Source of the DNA: an uncultured Clostridia bacterium
Lineage (GTDB): Bacteria > Bacillota > Clostridia > Christensenellales > UBA1242
NCBI GenBank assembly: GCA_944332315.1
Contig: CALVJT010000013.1
Span: 1 to 32,734, forward strand
Length of the DNA stretch: 32,734 nt
Reading direction: 5' to 3'
Position numbers and translations under genes: made by a program. This document shows, one piece after another, positions 1 to 6,974 of the stretch (position 1 is the stretch's first letter; the number at the start of each line of letters is the position of its first letter). The notes beneath the pieces are model-generated. The model did no database searches. It saw nothing but the letters and a program-made list of their open reading frames with translations, and was not told where the DNA came from.

Positions 1-10
1 ATATGGTATA

Positions 11-86
11 TGGGGCTAGTGATAGGAATTGAACCTACAACCTGCTGATTACAAGTCAGCTGCTCTGCCAATTGAGCTACACTAGC
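11..86 (-). tRNA. tRNA-Thr (anticodon TGT)
   Basis: The reverse complement folds as a 76-nt cloverleaf. The 7-bp acceptor stem is GCTAGTG/CACTAGC, the anticodon loop is CTTGTAA with TGT at positions 34-36, a T-arm is present, and CCA is encoded at the 3' end. It is the last of five tRNAs visible in a minus-strand array that probably continues past the left window edge. Confidence 0.95.
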
Positions 87-103
87 ATCAAAGTATTAAA
101 CTT

Positions 104-179
104 TGGTGCCTCGAGGCGGAATCGAACCACCGACACGAAGATTTTCAGTCTTCTGCTCTACCGACTGAGCTATCGAGGC
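104..179 (-). tRNA. tRNA-Phe (anticodon GAA)
   Basis: A 76-nt cloverleaf on the minus strand. The acceptor stem is GCCTCGA/TCGAGGC, the anticodon stem-loop is GAAGA-CTGAAAA-TCTTC giving GAA, the discriminator is A and CCA is encoded. It sits 17 nt from tRNA-Thr in the same array. Confidence 0.96.
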
Positions 180-207
180 ATCTAGTAAATTGACTAGATA
201 AAAAAAA

Positions 208-284
208 TGGCGACCTGGAAGAGACTCGAACTCTCGACCTCTAGCGTGACAGGCTAGCGTTCTAACCAGCTGAACTACCAGGCC
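208..284 (-). tRNA. tRNA-Asp (anticodon GTC)
   Basis: A 77-nt cloverleaf on the minus strand. The acceptor stem is GGCCTGG/CCAGGTC with one G-T pair, the anticodon loop is CTGTCAC (GTC), the discriminator is G as usual for Asp, and CCA is encoded. Confidence 0.96.
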
Positions 285-300
285 ATTTAGCCAATCGCTT

Positions 301-377
301 TGGTGGATCTTCAGGGACTTGAACCCCGGACCGACCGGTTATGAGCCGGTTGCTCTAACCAACTGAGCTAAAGATCC
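301..377 (-). tRNA. tRNA with CAT anticodon (elongator Met or Ile2)
   Basis: A 77-nt cloverleaf on the minus strand with acceptor GGATCTT/AAGATCC, anticodon loop CTCATAA and encoded CCA. It is not the initiator: the first acceptor pair is a normal G-C, and the anticodon stem ACCGG/CCGGT lacks the three stacked G-C pairs of tRNA-fMet. Sequence alone does not separate elongator tRNA-Met from the TilS-modified tRNA-Ile that reads AUA. Confidence 0.9.
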
Positions 378-380
378 AAT

Positions 381-456
381 TGGTCGGGGTGGAGAGACTC
401 GAACTCCCGGCCCCATGGTCCCAAACCACGTGCGCTACCAACTGCGCTACACCCCG
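381..456 (-). tRNA. tRNA-Pro (anticodon TGG)
   Basis: A 76-nt cloverleaf on the minus strand. The acceptor is CGGGGTG/CACCCCG, the anticodon stem-loop is CGTGG-TTTGGGA-CCATG (TGG), the discriminator is A and CCA is encoded. It is the first gene of the array, 3 nt from the CAT tRNA, directly behind the array promoter. Confidence 0.96.
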
Positions 457-478
457 TTTACGATTGGCTGACTCGTAT

Positions 479-507
479 ATAATACAGTATTTTTTTATAA
501 AAGTCAA
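479..507 (-). promoter_or_regulatory. Sigma-A promoter of the five-tRNA array
   Basis: On the minus strand, -35 TTGACT (502-507) and -10 TATTAT (479-484) are separated by exactly 17 nt. Transcription would begin about 15 nt upstream of tRNA-Pro. No other promoter is visible between the five tRNAs, so they are probably one transcript. Confidence 0.85.
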
Positions 508-541
508 CAAATTTTTAATAGTTTTTTAATTTTTTTTATTA

Positions 542-655
542 TTTGCCAAGAAATAACAAAACTAAAATCTCAAAACTTTTATTATTATATTCATTTTATT
601 ATTATTTGTCAATCATTTTTACATATTTTTTTTAATTTCAACAAAATTTGCCAAA
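542..655 (+). promoter_or_regulatory. Three Spo0A-box-like sites upstream of spoIIAA
   Basis: Three matches to the Spo0A box (TTTGTCRAA) lie in the leader of spoIIAA: TTTGCCAAG at 542-550 (7/9), TTTGTCAAT at 605-613 (8/9) and TTTGCCAAA at 647-655 (8/9). Their starts are 63 and 42 nt apart, close to whole numbers of helical turns. spoIIA is a classical Spo0A-activated operon transcribed by sigma-H in Bacillus. I could not find a convincing sigma-H or sigma-A promoter in this very AT-rich region, so the sites rest on motif and position only. Confidence 0.45.
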
Positions 656-698
656 AACTAACATTTTTTTAATGTTAATATTTTTTTACGGAGGTAGT

Positions 699-1007
699 AT
701 GCAGATAAAGAATAGATTATATAACAACACCCTTTATATAAGTTTATCTGGCGAATTAGATGAAATGAGTGCTAATTTTACTCGACAACAGCTAGATAGC
801 ATTATGCAGTTGCCTGATGCAAAACAAATTGTTATTGATTTATCGGAACTTACATTTATGGATAGCACGGGCATTGGCATTTTAATCGGCAGATATAAAA
901 AAATGAAATTGAAAAACATACCTATATTTATATGCAATCCTAACAACCATATAGAAAAAATATTTCAAATGACGGGGCTTTACGAAATTATGCCCAAAAT
1001 TAGTTAA
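699..1007 (+). CDS. spoIIAA: SpoIIAA, anti-sigma F factor antagonist
   Basis: A 102-residue STAS-domain protein. In the forespore, dephosphorylated SpoIIAA binds SpoIIAB and frees sigma F. The phosphorylation motif DSTGIG is present, with Ser56 matching the serine phosphorylated by SpoIIAB (Ser58 in B. subtilis). The start is the ATG at 699 because GGAGGT lies just upstream (690-695). A TTG-initiated reading frame extends further left but overlaps a Spo0A-box-like site and has no ribosome site. It is first of three genes and is followed after 12 nt by spoIIAB. The family is usually near 116 residues, so this copy is slightly short but has the whole domain. Identification is secure from the motif and the operon. 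Confidence 0.95.
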   Translation: MQIKNRLYNNTLYISLSGELDEMSANFTRQQLDSIMQLPDAKQIVIDLSELTFMDSTGIGILIGRYKKMKLKNIPIFICNPNNHIEKIFQMTGLYEIMPKIS

Positions 1008-1019
1008 AGTGAGGATATT

Positions 1020-1466
1020 ATGAAAAACGAAATGACTTTACACATTAAATCTTTATCAGAAAACGAGGCTTTTGCTCGTAGCACTGTGGCTGCGTTCTGC
1101 GCACAGGTAAATCCGCGCCTTGAGGATATCATTGATATTAAAACTGCAGTTTCCGAGGCGGTTACAAACTCGGTTGTACACGCCTACCCCAATTCGGTTG
1201 GAGATATTAAGATAAATGTTGCGCTAAAAGATGACCTAGTTACAATTACTATAACCGATTACGGTATAGGTATTTTTGACACCGAAAAAGCGAGAGAACC
1301 TTTTTTTACTACCAAACCTGAGGATGAAAGAAGTGGTATGGGGTTTACCGTTATGGAAAGTTTTATGGATACGCTGGATGTTAAAAACAATACTCACAAG
1401 GGTTTGACTATTAAAATGACAAAAAAGCTATTAATTCAAGATACTGCAATGGTTGCAAATGATTGA
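1020..1466 (+). CDS. spoIIAB: SpoIIAB, anti-sigma F factor and serine kinase
   Basis: A 148-residue GHKL-fold protein that binds and holds sigma F and phosphorylates SpoIIAA. The ATP-binding boxes are clear: N-box EAVTNSVVHAY (Glu46, Asn50), G1 box DYGIGI (Asp80 on) and G2 box RSGMGF (104-109). Arg20, known in the family to matter for contacts with sigma F and SpoIIAA, is conserved in position. A GTGAGG ribosome site precedes the ATG. The stop codon lies inside the start of sigF (8-nt overlap), so sigF is likely translationally coupled to its own inhibitor, which would help hold their ratio. Length agrees with the family (about 146). Confidence 0.97.
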   Translation: MKNEMTLHIKSLSENEAFARSTVAAFCAQVNPRLEDIIDIKTAVSEAVTNSVVHAYPNSVGDIKINVALKDDLVTITITDYGIGIFDTEKAREPFFTTKPEDERSGMGFTVMESFMDTLDVKNNTHKGLTIKMTKKLLIQDTAMVAND

Positions 1467-2178
1467 CCAATCTACAACTATAGAACTTATAAAAAAAGCT
1501 CAAAGTGGCGATGAAAATGCCAAAAACATTTTAATAGAACAAAACACTCCCCTTGTTAAATGCGTCATAAAGCACTACAAAATGAAGGGACTTGAATATG
1601 ACGACTTATTCCAATTAGGTTGCGTTGGCTTTAGCAAGGCTATAAATAAATTTGATATAAACTACAATGTCAAATTTTCAACTTACGCCGTTCCTATGAT
1701 TCTTGGCGAGGTTAAAAGGTATTTGAGGGATGAAGGGTACATTAAAGTATCACGCTCCACAAAACACCTAGCAACAGATATTAAAAAGTACATTGAAGCC
1801 TACCACAACGAACACTCCACTTCCCCACCACTAGATGTGATAGCAAAAGAATTTAAGTTGGATGTACAAGATATTGTATTTGCTTTGGATGCAACTAGGT
1901 TGCCTATATCTATCTACGAAAATTCGGACGATGATGACAATTTGAGTTTAGCAGAAAAAATTGCCAACGAAAATGATACCATAGATGTAACACTAGAAAA
2001 AATTACGCTAAAAAACTTGATAAACAAGTTGCCACCTAAAGAAAGAAAAATTATAATTTTGCGATACTTTAAGGACCGTACACAAATGGAAATTGCAGAG
2101 GAATTGGGTGTTTCGCAAGTGCAGGTTTCAAGAATAGAAAACAAAATATTAAAGGAACTAAAATCCTCTTTTTCTTAA
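1459..2178 (+). CDS. sigF: RNA polymerase sigma F (SpoIIAC)
   Basis: A 239-residue sigma-70 family factor, the first forespore-specific sigma. Region 2 is at about 45-102 (EYDDLFQLGCVGF, then FSTYAVPMILGEVKRYLRD). Region 3 follows at about 105-150, and region 4 ends with the helix-turn-helix RTQMEIAEELGVSQVQVSR. The start is taken as the ATG at 1459, giving an 8-nt overlap with spoIIAB. A TTG two codons upstream is possible, but neither has a strong ribosome site, which fits coupling. B. subtilis SigF is 255 residues. The assignment to F rather than sigma G rests on the operon, since these two factors are close relatives. Confidence 0.95.
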   Translation: MIDQSTTIELIKKAQSGDENAKNILIEQNTPLVKCVIKHYKMKGLEYDDLFQLGCVGFSKAINKFDINYNVKFSTYAVPMILGEVKRYLRDEGYIKVSRSTKHLATDIKKYIEAYHNEHSTSPPLDVIAKEFKLDVQDIVFALDATRLPISIYENSDDDDNLSLAEKIANENDTIDVTLEKITLKNLINKLPPKERKIIILRYFKDRTQMEIAEELGVSQVQVSRIENKILKELKSSFS

Positions 2179-2218
2179 TCATATAAGATGTATATTCCAA
2201 AAGTTTATTAAAATTTTT

Positions 2219-2306
2219 GATTCTATAACCAATATTGGGGTATTGTTGTAATTTAATTAGATTTTGTCTATTGTATGCGAGTTCCCCCAACATTTTGCAT
2301 AGAATC
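2219..2306. repeat. Palindrome-ended intergenic repeat, copy A
   Basis: An 88-nt element bounded by GATTCTAT and ATAGAATC, with an inner pair TTGGGG/CCCCAA at matching depth, so it can fold as a two-step hairpin. It shares most of its sequence with copies B (14153-14242) and C (15775-15861). Especially conserved are the left end TTCTATAACCAATATTGGGG and the right end CCCCAACATTTTGCATAGAA. It lies between the sigF stop codon and the terminator, so it would be part of the sigF 3' UTR. Confidence 0.8.
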
Positions 2307-2318
2307 AAATTTTTCTAC

Positions 2319-2352
2319 AAAAAAACGAAAGTATGATACTTTCGTTTTTTTT
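2319..2352 (+). terminator. Rho-independent terminator of spoIIA operon
   Basis: A perfect stem ACGAAAGTA / TACTTTCGT with loop TGA, extended by flanking A/T pairs and followed by eight T. It is placed just after repeat copy A, 140 nt past sigF. Confidence 0.9.
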
Positions 2353-2581
2353 GTATATTTTTATTGCCTAATTTAATATAGTGGGCTATTTATTTTGTTA
2401 GCAATAGATTAAAGAGTGCGAATTCACATATAACACTTTCCAAAGCATTATAATTATATTCTATAATGATACATATTTATAAGCATTTATTAACGAATAG
2501 CTAAAAATTTTTGAGCAAGAAATTATATACGCATATGCGCCAATTATTATAAAGCATAAAGCAAGGTTTATAAAGATAAAA
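2353..2581. other. Convergent intergenic stretch without a gene
   Basis: An AT-rich gap between the sigF terminator and the 3' end of thiI. It has no reading frame with a ribosome site. The only structure I see is a short palindrome CGCATATGCG at 2530-2539. No clear terminator for thiI was found on the minus strand. Confidence 0.5.
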
Positions 2582-3745
2582 TTAAATATTTGGTTCAATA
2601 TCTATAATTTCGTAATTGCTTAGACAATCGTCTACTAACTGCTGTATATCAAGTTTAGCTTCCTCGGCTTCCACAGATTCAAGTTGTGGTTTTATTATAG
2701 GATTTTTGGGCAAGAAAACGGTACAGCAGTCCTCATAAGGCAGTATTGAAGTATCGAATGTGCCAATTTTTTTTGCTACATCTATTATATCGTTTTTATC
2801 ATCACCTATTAAAGGTCTATACACAGGCATACTGACAACCGCGTTAGAGGACATTATACCCTCCATAGTTTGGCTAGCAACTTGTCCTAAACTTTCGCCC
2901 GTGACGATGGCTTTACATTTATTTTTGAGTGCCAACTTTTCTGTGACGCGCATCATAATTCGGCGCATTATAGTAATCATAAATTTGGAGTTGCACTTTT
3001 TGTGAATTTCCTCTTGCACTTTTGTAAAACTTACAAAATGCAACTTAATTTTTCCGCAATACTGTGATAATATTTTTGCTAAATCTATCACTTTTTGTTT
3101 TGCGCGTTCGCTTGTGTATGGATAGCTATGAAAATGCACCCCCACTACAGTTGCTCCGCGTTTAGCTATTTTATATGTGGCAACTGGGCTATCAATGCCA
3201 CCAGAAAGTAGACATATTGCTTTACCAGCGGTGCCGACAGGCATCCCGCCTACGCACTTTATGCTATCTAGATAAATATAGGTGAAGCCATCCTCCCTTA
3301 TATCTATTTTGAGTTCTTTATCAAAGCTTTCAAGCTGGACTTTGAGATTTGGGTTATTTTTTAGCAAAATTTCCCCCGCCATAGCCGAAAGTTCGCTAGA
3401 ATGTATAGGAAAAGATTTATCGGCGCGTCGCGTACTTACCCTAAAAGTACAGTTTGATAAATTAAAAGTTTTTACTGCGTCTAATATTTCATCCACATCG
3501 TTTTTTACGCACAATGCAACTGATAGCCAATTAAAGCCAAATACTTTTGATAGGCGCGCAATTAACTTTTTTTCGTCATTAACATTATAATCGCTTACAA
3601 TGTAGCGCGCCCCGCCTTTGTGCAAGTTGGCAGTTATATCTCCTATAGCTTTTATTGTATTATCATAAAGATGCCTTTCAAAAAATCCCCGATTGGAACC
3701 TTTTAGATGTATTTCGGAATACCTTAAAATAATTAATCTTTGCAT
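2582..3745 (-). CDS. thiI: ThiI, tRNA 4-thiouridine sulfurtransferase
   Basis: A 387-residue protein with N-terminal ferredoxin-like and THUMP regions (about 1-165), then a PP-loop ATP-pyrophosphatase domain beginning LLSGGIDSPVA (Ser-Gly-Gly-Ile-Asp-Ser at 181-186). It adenylates U8 of tRNA and receives sulfur from a cysteine desulfurase to make s4U; in some bacteria it also serves thiamin thiazole synthesis. It ends shortly after the PP-loop domain with no C-terminal rhodanese domain, as in Bacillus (about 400 residues) and unlike E. coli. The neighbouring desulfurase stops 7 nt upstream and its last codons carry the ribosome site (GAGGAG), so the two are one operon and very likely partners. 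Confidence 0.95.
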   Translation of the reverse strand: MQRLIILRYSEIHLKGSNRGFFERHLYDNTIKAIGDITANLHKGGARYIVSDYNVNDEKKLIARLSKVFGFNWLSVALCVKNDVDEILDAVKTFNLSNCTFRVSTRRADKSFPIHSSELSAMAGEILLKNNPNLKVQLESFDKELKIDIREDGFTYIYLDSIKCVGGMPVGTAGKAICLLSGGIDSPVATYKIAKRGATVVGVHFHSYPYTSERAKQKVIDLAKILSQYCGKIKLHFVSFTKVQEEIHKKCNSKFMITIMRRIMMRVTEKLALKNKCKAIVTGESLGQVASQTMEGIMSSNAVVSMPVYRPLIGDDKNDIIDVAKKIGTFDTSILPYEDCCTVFLPKNPIIKPQLESVEAEEAKLDIQQLVDDCLSNYEIIDIEPNI

Positions 3746-3752
3746 TTTGTTT

Positions 3753-4880
3753 TTATAAACTCCTCAAATAGTTTGTGTATTCAATAATTTTGTTTGCAAC
3801 AACTGTAGCTTCATCAACCGTGTTTTCGGGGCAAAAACTCAGGCGAATATTGCCCATAATTTGCTCTTTAGTATCTCCCATAGCAGATAAAATTCTGTTA
3901 TCTGATGATTTTGATGAGCAAGCGGAACCAGTGCCAACTAAAATATCATCCATTTCCAATTTATGCAATAGCACTTCGCCTTTAACGCCTTTTAGCGAAA
4001 CGGATAAAATATAGGGCGAATACGGATTACTGCCATTTATTTTGTATTCAAAGTTAGATGCATCAAAAATTTCGATAATCTTGTTTTTTATATCCTTTAC
4101 TTTTTGATAGTTGCTTTTCATATTTGCACATTTATCCTCTGCAACCTTAGCAAAAGCAACTATGGCAGGTAAATTTTCTGTTCCGCTTCGTAGCCCCTTT
4201 TCCTGCCCACCGCCATAGATATTTGGCTTAAAACGCAAGCCATTTTTTACATACAATACACCAATGCCTTTGGGTCCGTTTATTTTGTGAGCGGATATGG
4301 ATATAGAATCTACTCCTAAATTATCAACTTGCACATCTATTTTGCCAAAGGCTTGCACGCAATCACTATGAAAAATGCACGCAGAATTTTTAGACTTTGC
4401 AATATCGCACAACTGCCCCACATCGTTTATGGCTCCAGTTTCGTTATTTACATACATTATAGAAACAAAGTCATAATTATTTTTGTTCCACATTTCTTTA
4501 TAACACTCTATATCCACTTGTCCAAATTCGTTTAGCGGAACATAATCTACTTCGATATCTGCATTAAGAGCTTTTGCAGTGTTATACACCGAGGGATGTT
4601 CGCCAACAGATGTTAGCACGCGAGCCCCCTTTTTTATAAGCCCCCAAAGTGCCATATTGTTGGCTTCGGTGGCGCCAGAACAAAAGATAAGGGTATCATT
4701 AAAAGCCCCATTTATGCAATTAAGTATTGTAGTTCTTGCCCATTCTAAATGCTTGCTTGCCTTAACTCCGCCCTTGTGTAGACTAGAACAATTAAAGAAA
4801 CAATTCAACGAGATATCCTGATAGGTATCCAACCCTAGTTGTGAAATTTTTGTTGTAGAAGCATTATCAAAATATATCAT
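3753..4880 (-). CDS. Cysteine desulfurase (NifS/IscS family), ThiI partner
   Basis: A 375-residue PLP enzyme releasing sulfur from cysteine as an enzyme persulfide. It shows the N-terminal YFDNAST motif and the PLP lysine in SAHKINGPKG (Lys199). RSGTEN is at about 231-236 and the catalytic cysteine lies in GTGSACSS (Cys321). The short, tight cysteine loop and the direct linkage to thiI resemble NifZ of B. subtilis, which supplies sulfur for s4U in tRNA. A general role in Fe-S assembly cannot be excluded because no iscU/sufU is in the window. The start is the ATG with AAGGCGGT upstream. It is driven by its own promoter at 4903-4931. Confidence 0.93.
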   Translation of the reverse strand: MIYFDNASTTKISQLGLDTYQDISLNCFFNCSSLHKGGVKASKHLEWARTTILNCINGAFNDTLIFCSGATEANNMALWGLIKKGARVLTSVGEHPSVYNTAKALNADIEVDYVPLNEFGQVDIECYKEMWNKNNYDFVSIMYVNNETGAINDVGQLCDIAKSKNSACIFHSDCVQAFGKIDVQVDNLGVDSISISAHKINGPKGIGVLYVKNGLRFKPNIYGGGQEKGLRSGTENLPAIVAFAKVAEDKCANMKSNYQKVKDIKNKIIEIFDASNFEYKINGSNPYSPYILSVSLKGVKGEVLLHKLEMDDILVGTGSACSSKSSDNRILSAMGDTKEQIMGNIRLSFCPENTVDEATVVANKIIEYTNYLRSL

Positions 4881-4902
4881 ATTACCGCCTTATAGTTTTT
4901 AC

Positions 4903-4931
4903 ATTTTATAATATTTTAAGATAAATGTCAA
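4903..4931 (-). promoter_or_regulatory. Sigma-A promoter of desulfurase-thiI
   Basis: On the minus strand, -35 TTGACA (4926-4931), a 17-nt spacer and -10 TAAAAT (4903-4908). The leader to the desulfurase ATG is about 15-17 nt and carries the AAGGCGGT ribosome site. Confidence 0.85.
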
Positions 4932-4936
4932 ATCTA

Positions 4937-4965
4937 TTGCTAAAGCGTAATTAATTATGTATAAT
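4937..4965 (+). promoter_or_regulatory. Sigma-A promoter of RluA-family gene, predicted leaderless
   Basis: TTGCTA (4937-4942), 17 nt, TATAAT (4960-4965). Six nucleotides later comes the ATG at 4972, exactly where transcription would be expected to begin. Its -35 box is 5 nt from the -35 box of the divergent desulfurase promoter. Confidence 0.8.
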
Positions 4966-4971
4966 AAAAAT

Positions 4972-5802
4972 ATGATTGAACTAAAAAATAAAGTAAAAAC
5001 AACTACAGTTAAAAACTTTCTTAAAATGCAAGGGCTATCGAGTAGAACATTGACGCAGTTAGCAAAAGAATATGGCACGCTCAAAGTAGAAAATTGCATA
5101 ATAAATATGAAAAGCATCATCTACAAAAACCAAACATTGCAAATTAATTATGTAGAAAAATACACATCAACAAACATTCCTGTTATAGATAAGCCTATAA
5201 ATGTAGTTTACGAGGATGAATACATTTTGATTGTAGATAAACCATCTTGTATCCCCACTACACCTAGTTTTAGTTATGACGATAGTTTGGCAGGCAGAGT
5301 TTTGAATTACTTGGGCAAATGTACTTTTAGGGCTCTTAATCGATTGGATGCCGATACAAGCGGTTGTGTGATTATAGCTAAAGATGTCATCACGGAAAAT
5401 TTGCTTGAAAATAACGGTAAAATTAAAAAATATTATTTAGCACTTATTGAGGGTAAAACAAAATGGTTGGGTAAAATAGATGCCCCTATTAAAGATGATG
5501 GTTTGCTAAAAAGGAGAATTGTTGCAAAGGATGGGCTACCCGCCGTAACCTACTACAAAAGGTTAAAATATTATAAATCGGTGGATTGTAGTTTAGTAAA
5601 GTGCAAATTAAAATTTGGTAGAACTAATCAAATTAGATGTCATTTATCCTATATAGGGCACCCTCTTATATACGATACAAAATATAAAAGCACGCACAAT
5701 CAAGGCAAGTTTTACTTACGATGTTATAAAGTTTATTTTATCCATCCATATACCAACAAAAAAATCTTAATAAATCTACAACCAAATTTACCTAAATTAT
5801 AA
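4972..5802 (+). CDS. RluA-family 23S/tRNA pseudouridine synthase
   Basis: A 276-residue protein that isomerises uridine to pseudouridine in structured RNA. The N-terminal stretch (about 1-65) resembles an S4-like RNA-binding lead. The catalytic domain starts around VYEDEYILIVDKPS and holds the active-site motif RLDADTSG with Asp126. The histidine that usually precedes RLD is Asn here. The family motif GRTNQIRCHL follows in the C-terminal half. The target site cannot be told (RluC/RluD/YhcT-like). An upstream ATG at 4957 lies inside the -10 box of the promoter, so the ATG at 4972 is chosen. There is no Shine-Dalgarno site, so the mRNA is predicted to be leaderless. Confidence 0.88.
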   Translation: MIELKNKVKTTTVKNFLKMQGLSSRTLTQLAKEYGTLKVENCIINMKSIIYKNQTLQINYVEKYTSTNIPVIDKPINVVYEDEYILIVDKPSCIPTTPSFSYDDSLAGRVLNYLGKCTFRALNRLDADTSGCVIIAKDVITENLLENNGKIKKYYLALIEGKTKWLGKIDAPIKDDGLLKRRIVAKDGLPAVTYYKRLKYYKSVDCSLVKCKLKFGRTNQIRCHLSYIGHPLIYDTKYKSTHNQGKFYLRCYKVYFIHPYTNKKILINLQPNLPKL

Positions 5803-5825
5803 AATACTATATATAGAGTATTATA

Positions 5826-5863
5826 AAAATAGAATACACAAAACTTTGTGTATTCTATTTTTT
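5826..5863. terminator. Bidirectional terminator between rluA-type gene and yunB
   Basis: A long stem AATAGAATACACAAA / TTTGTGTATTCTATT with a 2-nt apex, with A-rich left and T-rich right flanks. It can therefore end transcripts from either side. The yunB stop codon overlaps its right edge. Confidence 0.88.
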
Positions 5864-6548
5864 AATTATTATCTGGAACCAAATCTAAAAGCGAACCCAT
5901 CGAATTATTAAAATAAAATTCTGGAACATCGCCTACTATAACACTTTCGCATATCATCACTTGTGTATATGTTGTAACATTATTATCAAATATGGGTAAA
6001 ATTAAGTTTACCGATGCCGAAACATCTAAATAAATTCGATGCAAGGTTTGGTTTATCCCCGCCTGCACAAACTCCGATTTGAAAACGCAATCAAGTGTGC
6101 CGATGGGTGACATTTTTATAATTACATCGGGCCCCTTACCCGCAAGCAATGGTAAGCCCGAAAAAGTACCCAATGGTATTGATATGCCCTGCTCGCCTAT
6201 GCTTTCTATTCTGCTTAATGCCGTTTGCGATATGCTTTTGGATAGATTATTTATTTGCACAGCATTTGCTTGAATAAGTGTAATTTGACCTTGGTCATTT
6301 GTCGAAATTGTAATTAATTCATCGTAGACATTTGTATCACTTAATAATTCGGATATAGACGAATTGACAGCCCGAGATGTGAGCATTTTTATTCTTGTTT
6401 CGCTAGTCGAAATTATTATAGGATTTATGACCCTATCAAAATATAATATAATAGCAGTTGCAATAAGCACTACTATAATTAAAAAGATAAGAAAACGCCT
6501 TACCCTTTTTTGTTTTTTTGTGAGTGAAGATGAATTATACTTTCTCAT
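5862..6548 (-). CDS. yunB: YunB, sporulation protein
   Basis: A 228-residue protein of the YunB family, which in B. subtilis is sigma-E dependent and found in spore formers. A basic N-terminus precedes one membrane helix (RRFLIFLIIVVLIATAIILY, about 17-36), and the remainder is probably outside the membrane. The family signature near residue 175, SEFVQAGINQTLHRIYLDV, is obvious. Molecular function is not known. The start is taken as ATG 6548; a TTG six codons upstream overlaps a CATATAAT box. There is no clear ribosome site. The gene lies 42 nt downstream of spoVAE and may be cotranscribed with it or have its own promoter. Confidence 0.85.
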   Translation of the reverse strand: MRKYNSSSLTKKQKRVRRFLIFLIIVVLIATAIILYFDRVINPIIISTSETRIKMLTSRAVNSSISELLSDTNVYDELITISTNDQGQITLIQANAVQINNLSKSISQTALSRIESIGEQGISIPLGTFSGLPLLAGKGPDVIIKMSPIGTLDCVFKSEFVQAGINQTLHRIYLDVSASVNLILPIFDNNVTTYTQVMICESVIVGDVPEFYFNNSMGSLLDLVPDNN

Positions 6549-6555
6549 ACTATTA

Positions 6556-6563
6556 ATTATATG
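6556..6563 (-). promoter_or_regulatory. Possible -10 box (CATATAAT) of yunB
   Basis: CATATAAT on the minus strand ends 7 nt before the ATG of yunB, so initiation would fall at or one base before the start codon. It resembles the -10 of sigma E (CATACAAT-like) and of sigma A. I see no good -35 element at the right distance, so this is tentative. Confidence 0.35.
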
Positions 6564-6590
6564 CAAACACTATCATCTTGTTGATTAATT

Positions 6591-6965
6591 TTACATATTT
6601 TTCTTTGTACGAGCATCAAAAATCATTGCAAAGAGGTATGCAAACCCAACTGCTGCGGCTATGCCTCCAGCTGTTTTGGTAAGTCCTCCTGTAAACACTC
6701 CTAATAAGCCACTTTCCTGCGCTCCAATAATTGCGCCTTCGGCAAGCGATTTGCCAAAGCCTAAAATAGGTATTGTCACCCCACTACCAGCAAAGTCAAC
6801 TAGATAATCAAAAACTCCTACCGCCTCTAAAAATACACCTAAAACTACAAACAAAACTAATATTCGTGCAGAGGTCATTTTTGTTTTTATTATCAAAACT
6901 TGTGCGATTGAACAAATAAATCCGCCCACTAAAAATACTTTTAGGTACAATAATAAATCAAACAC
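6591..6965 (-). CDS. spoVAE: SpoVAE, stage V sporulation protein AE (AEb type)
   Basis: A 124-residue, very hydrophobic protein with about four membrane segments and the family motif PILGFGKSLAEGAI near residue 65. With SpoVAC it forms the inner-membrane part of the channel that moves dipicolinic acid into the forespore and out on germination. The start codon is GTG at 6965 with GAAGGTGA 5 nt upstream. The ATG of spoVAD's product ends 9 nt upstream, so the three spoVA genes form one operon. Length is typical (about 115-125). Confidence 0.94.
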   Translation of the reverse strand: MFDLLLYLKVFLVGGFICSIAQVLIIKTKMTSARILVLFVVLGVFLEAVGVFDYLVDFAGSGVTIPILGFGKSLAEGAIIGAQESGLLGVFTGGLTKTAGGIAAAVGFAYLFAMIFDARTKKNM

Positions 6966-6974
6966 GTTTCACCT

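Noticed and set aside
648..698. TTG-initiated N-terminal extension of spoIIAA
   Set aside because: No ribosome site, overlaps a Spo0A-box-like motif, and the ATG at 699 has a strong GGAGGT site and fits the family start.
2069..2308. 79-codon minus-strand frame overlapping the end of sigF and repeat copy A
   Set aside because: Shadow frame crossing a real gene and a repeat, with no ribosome site.
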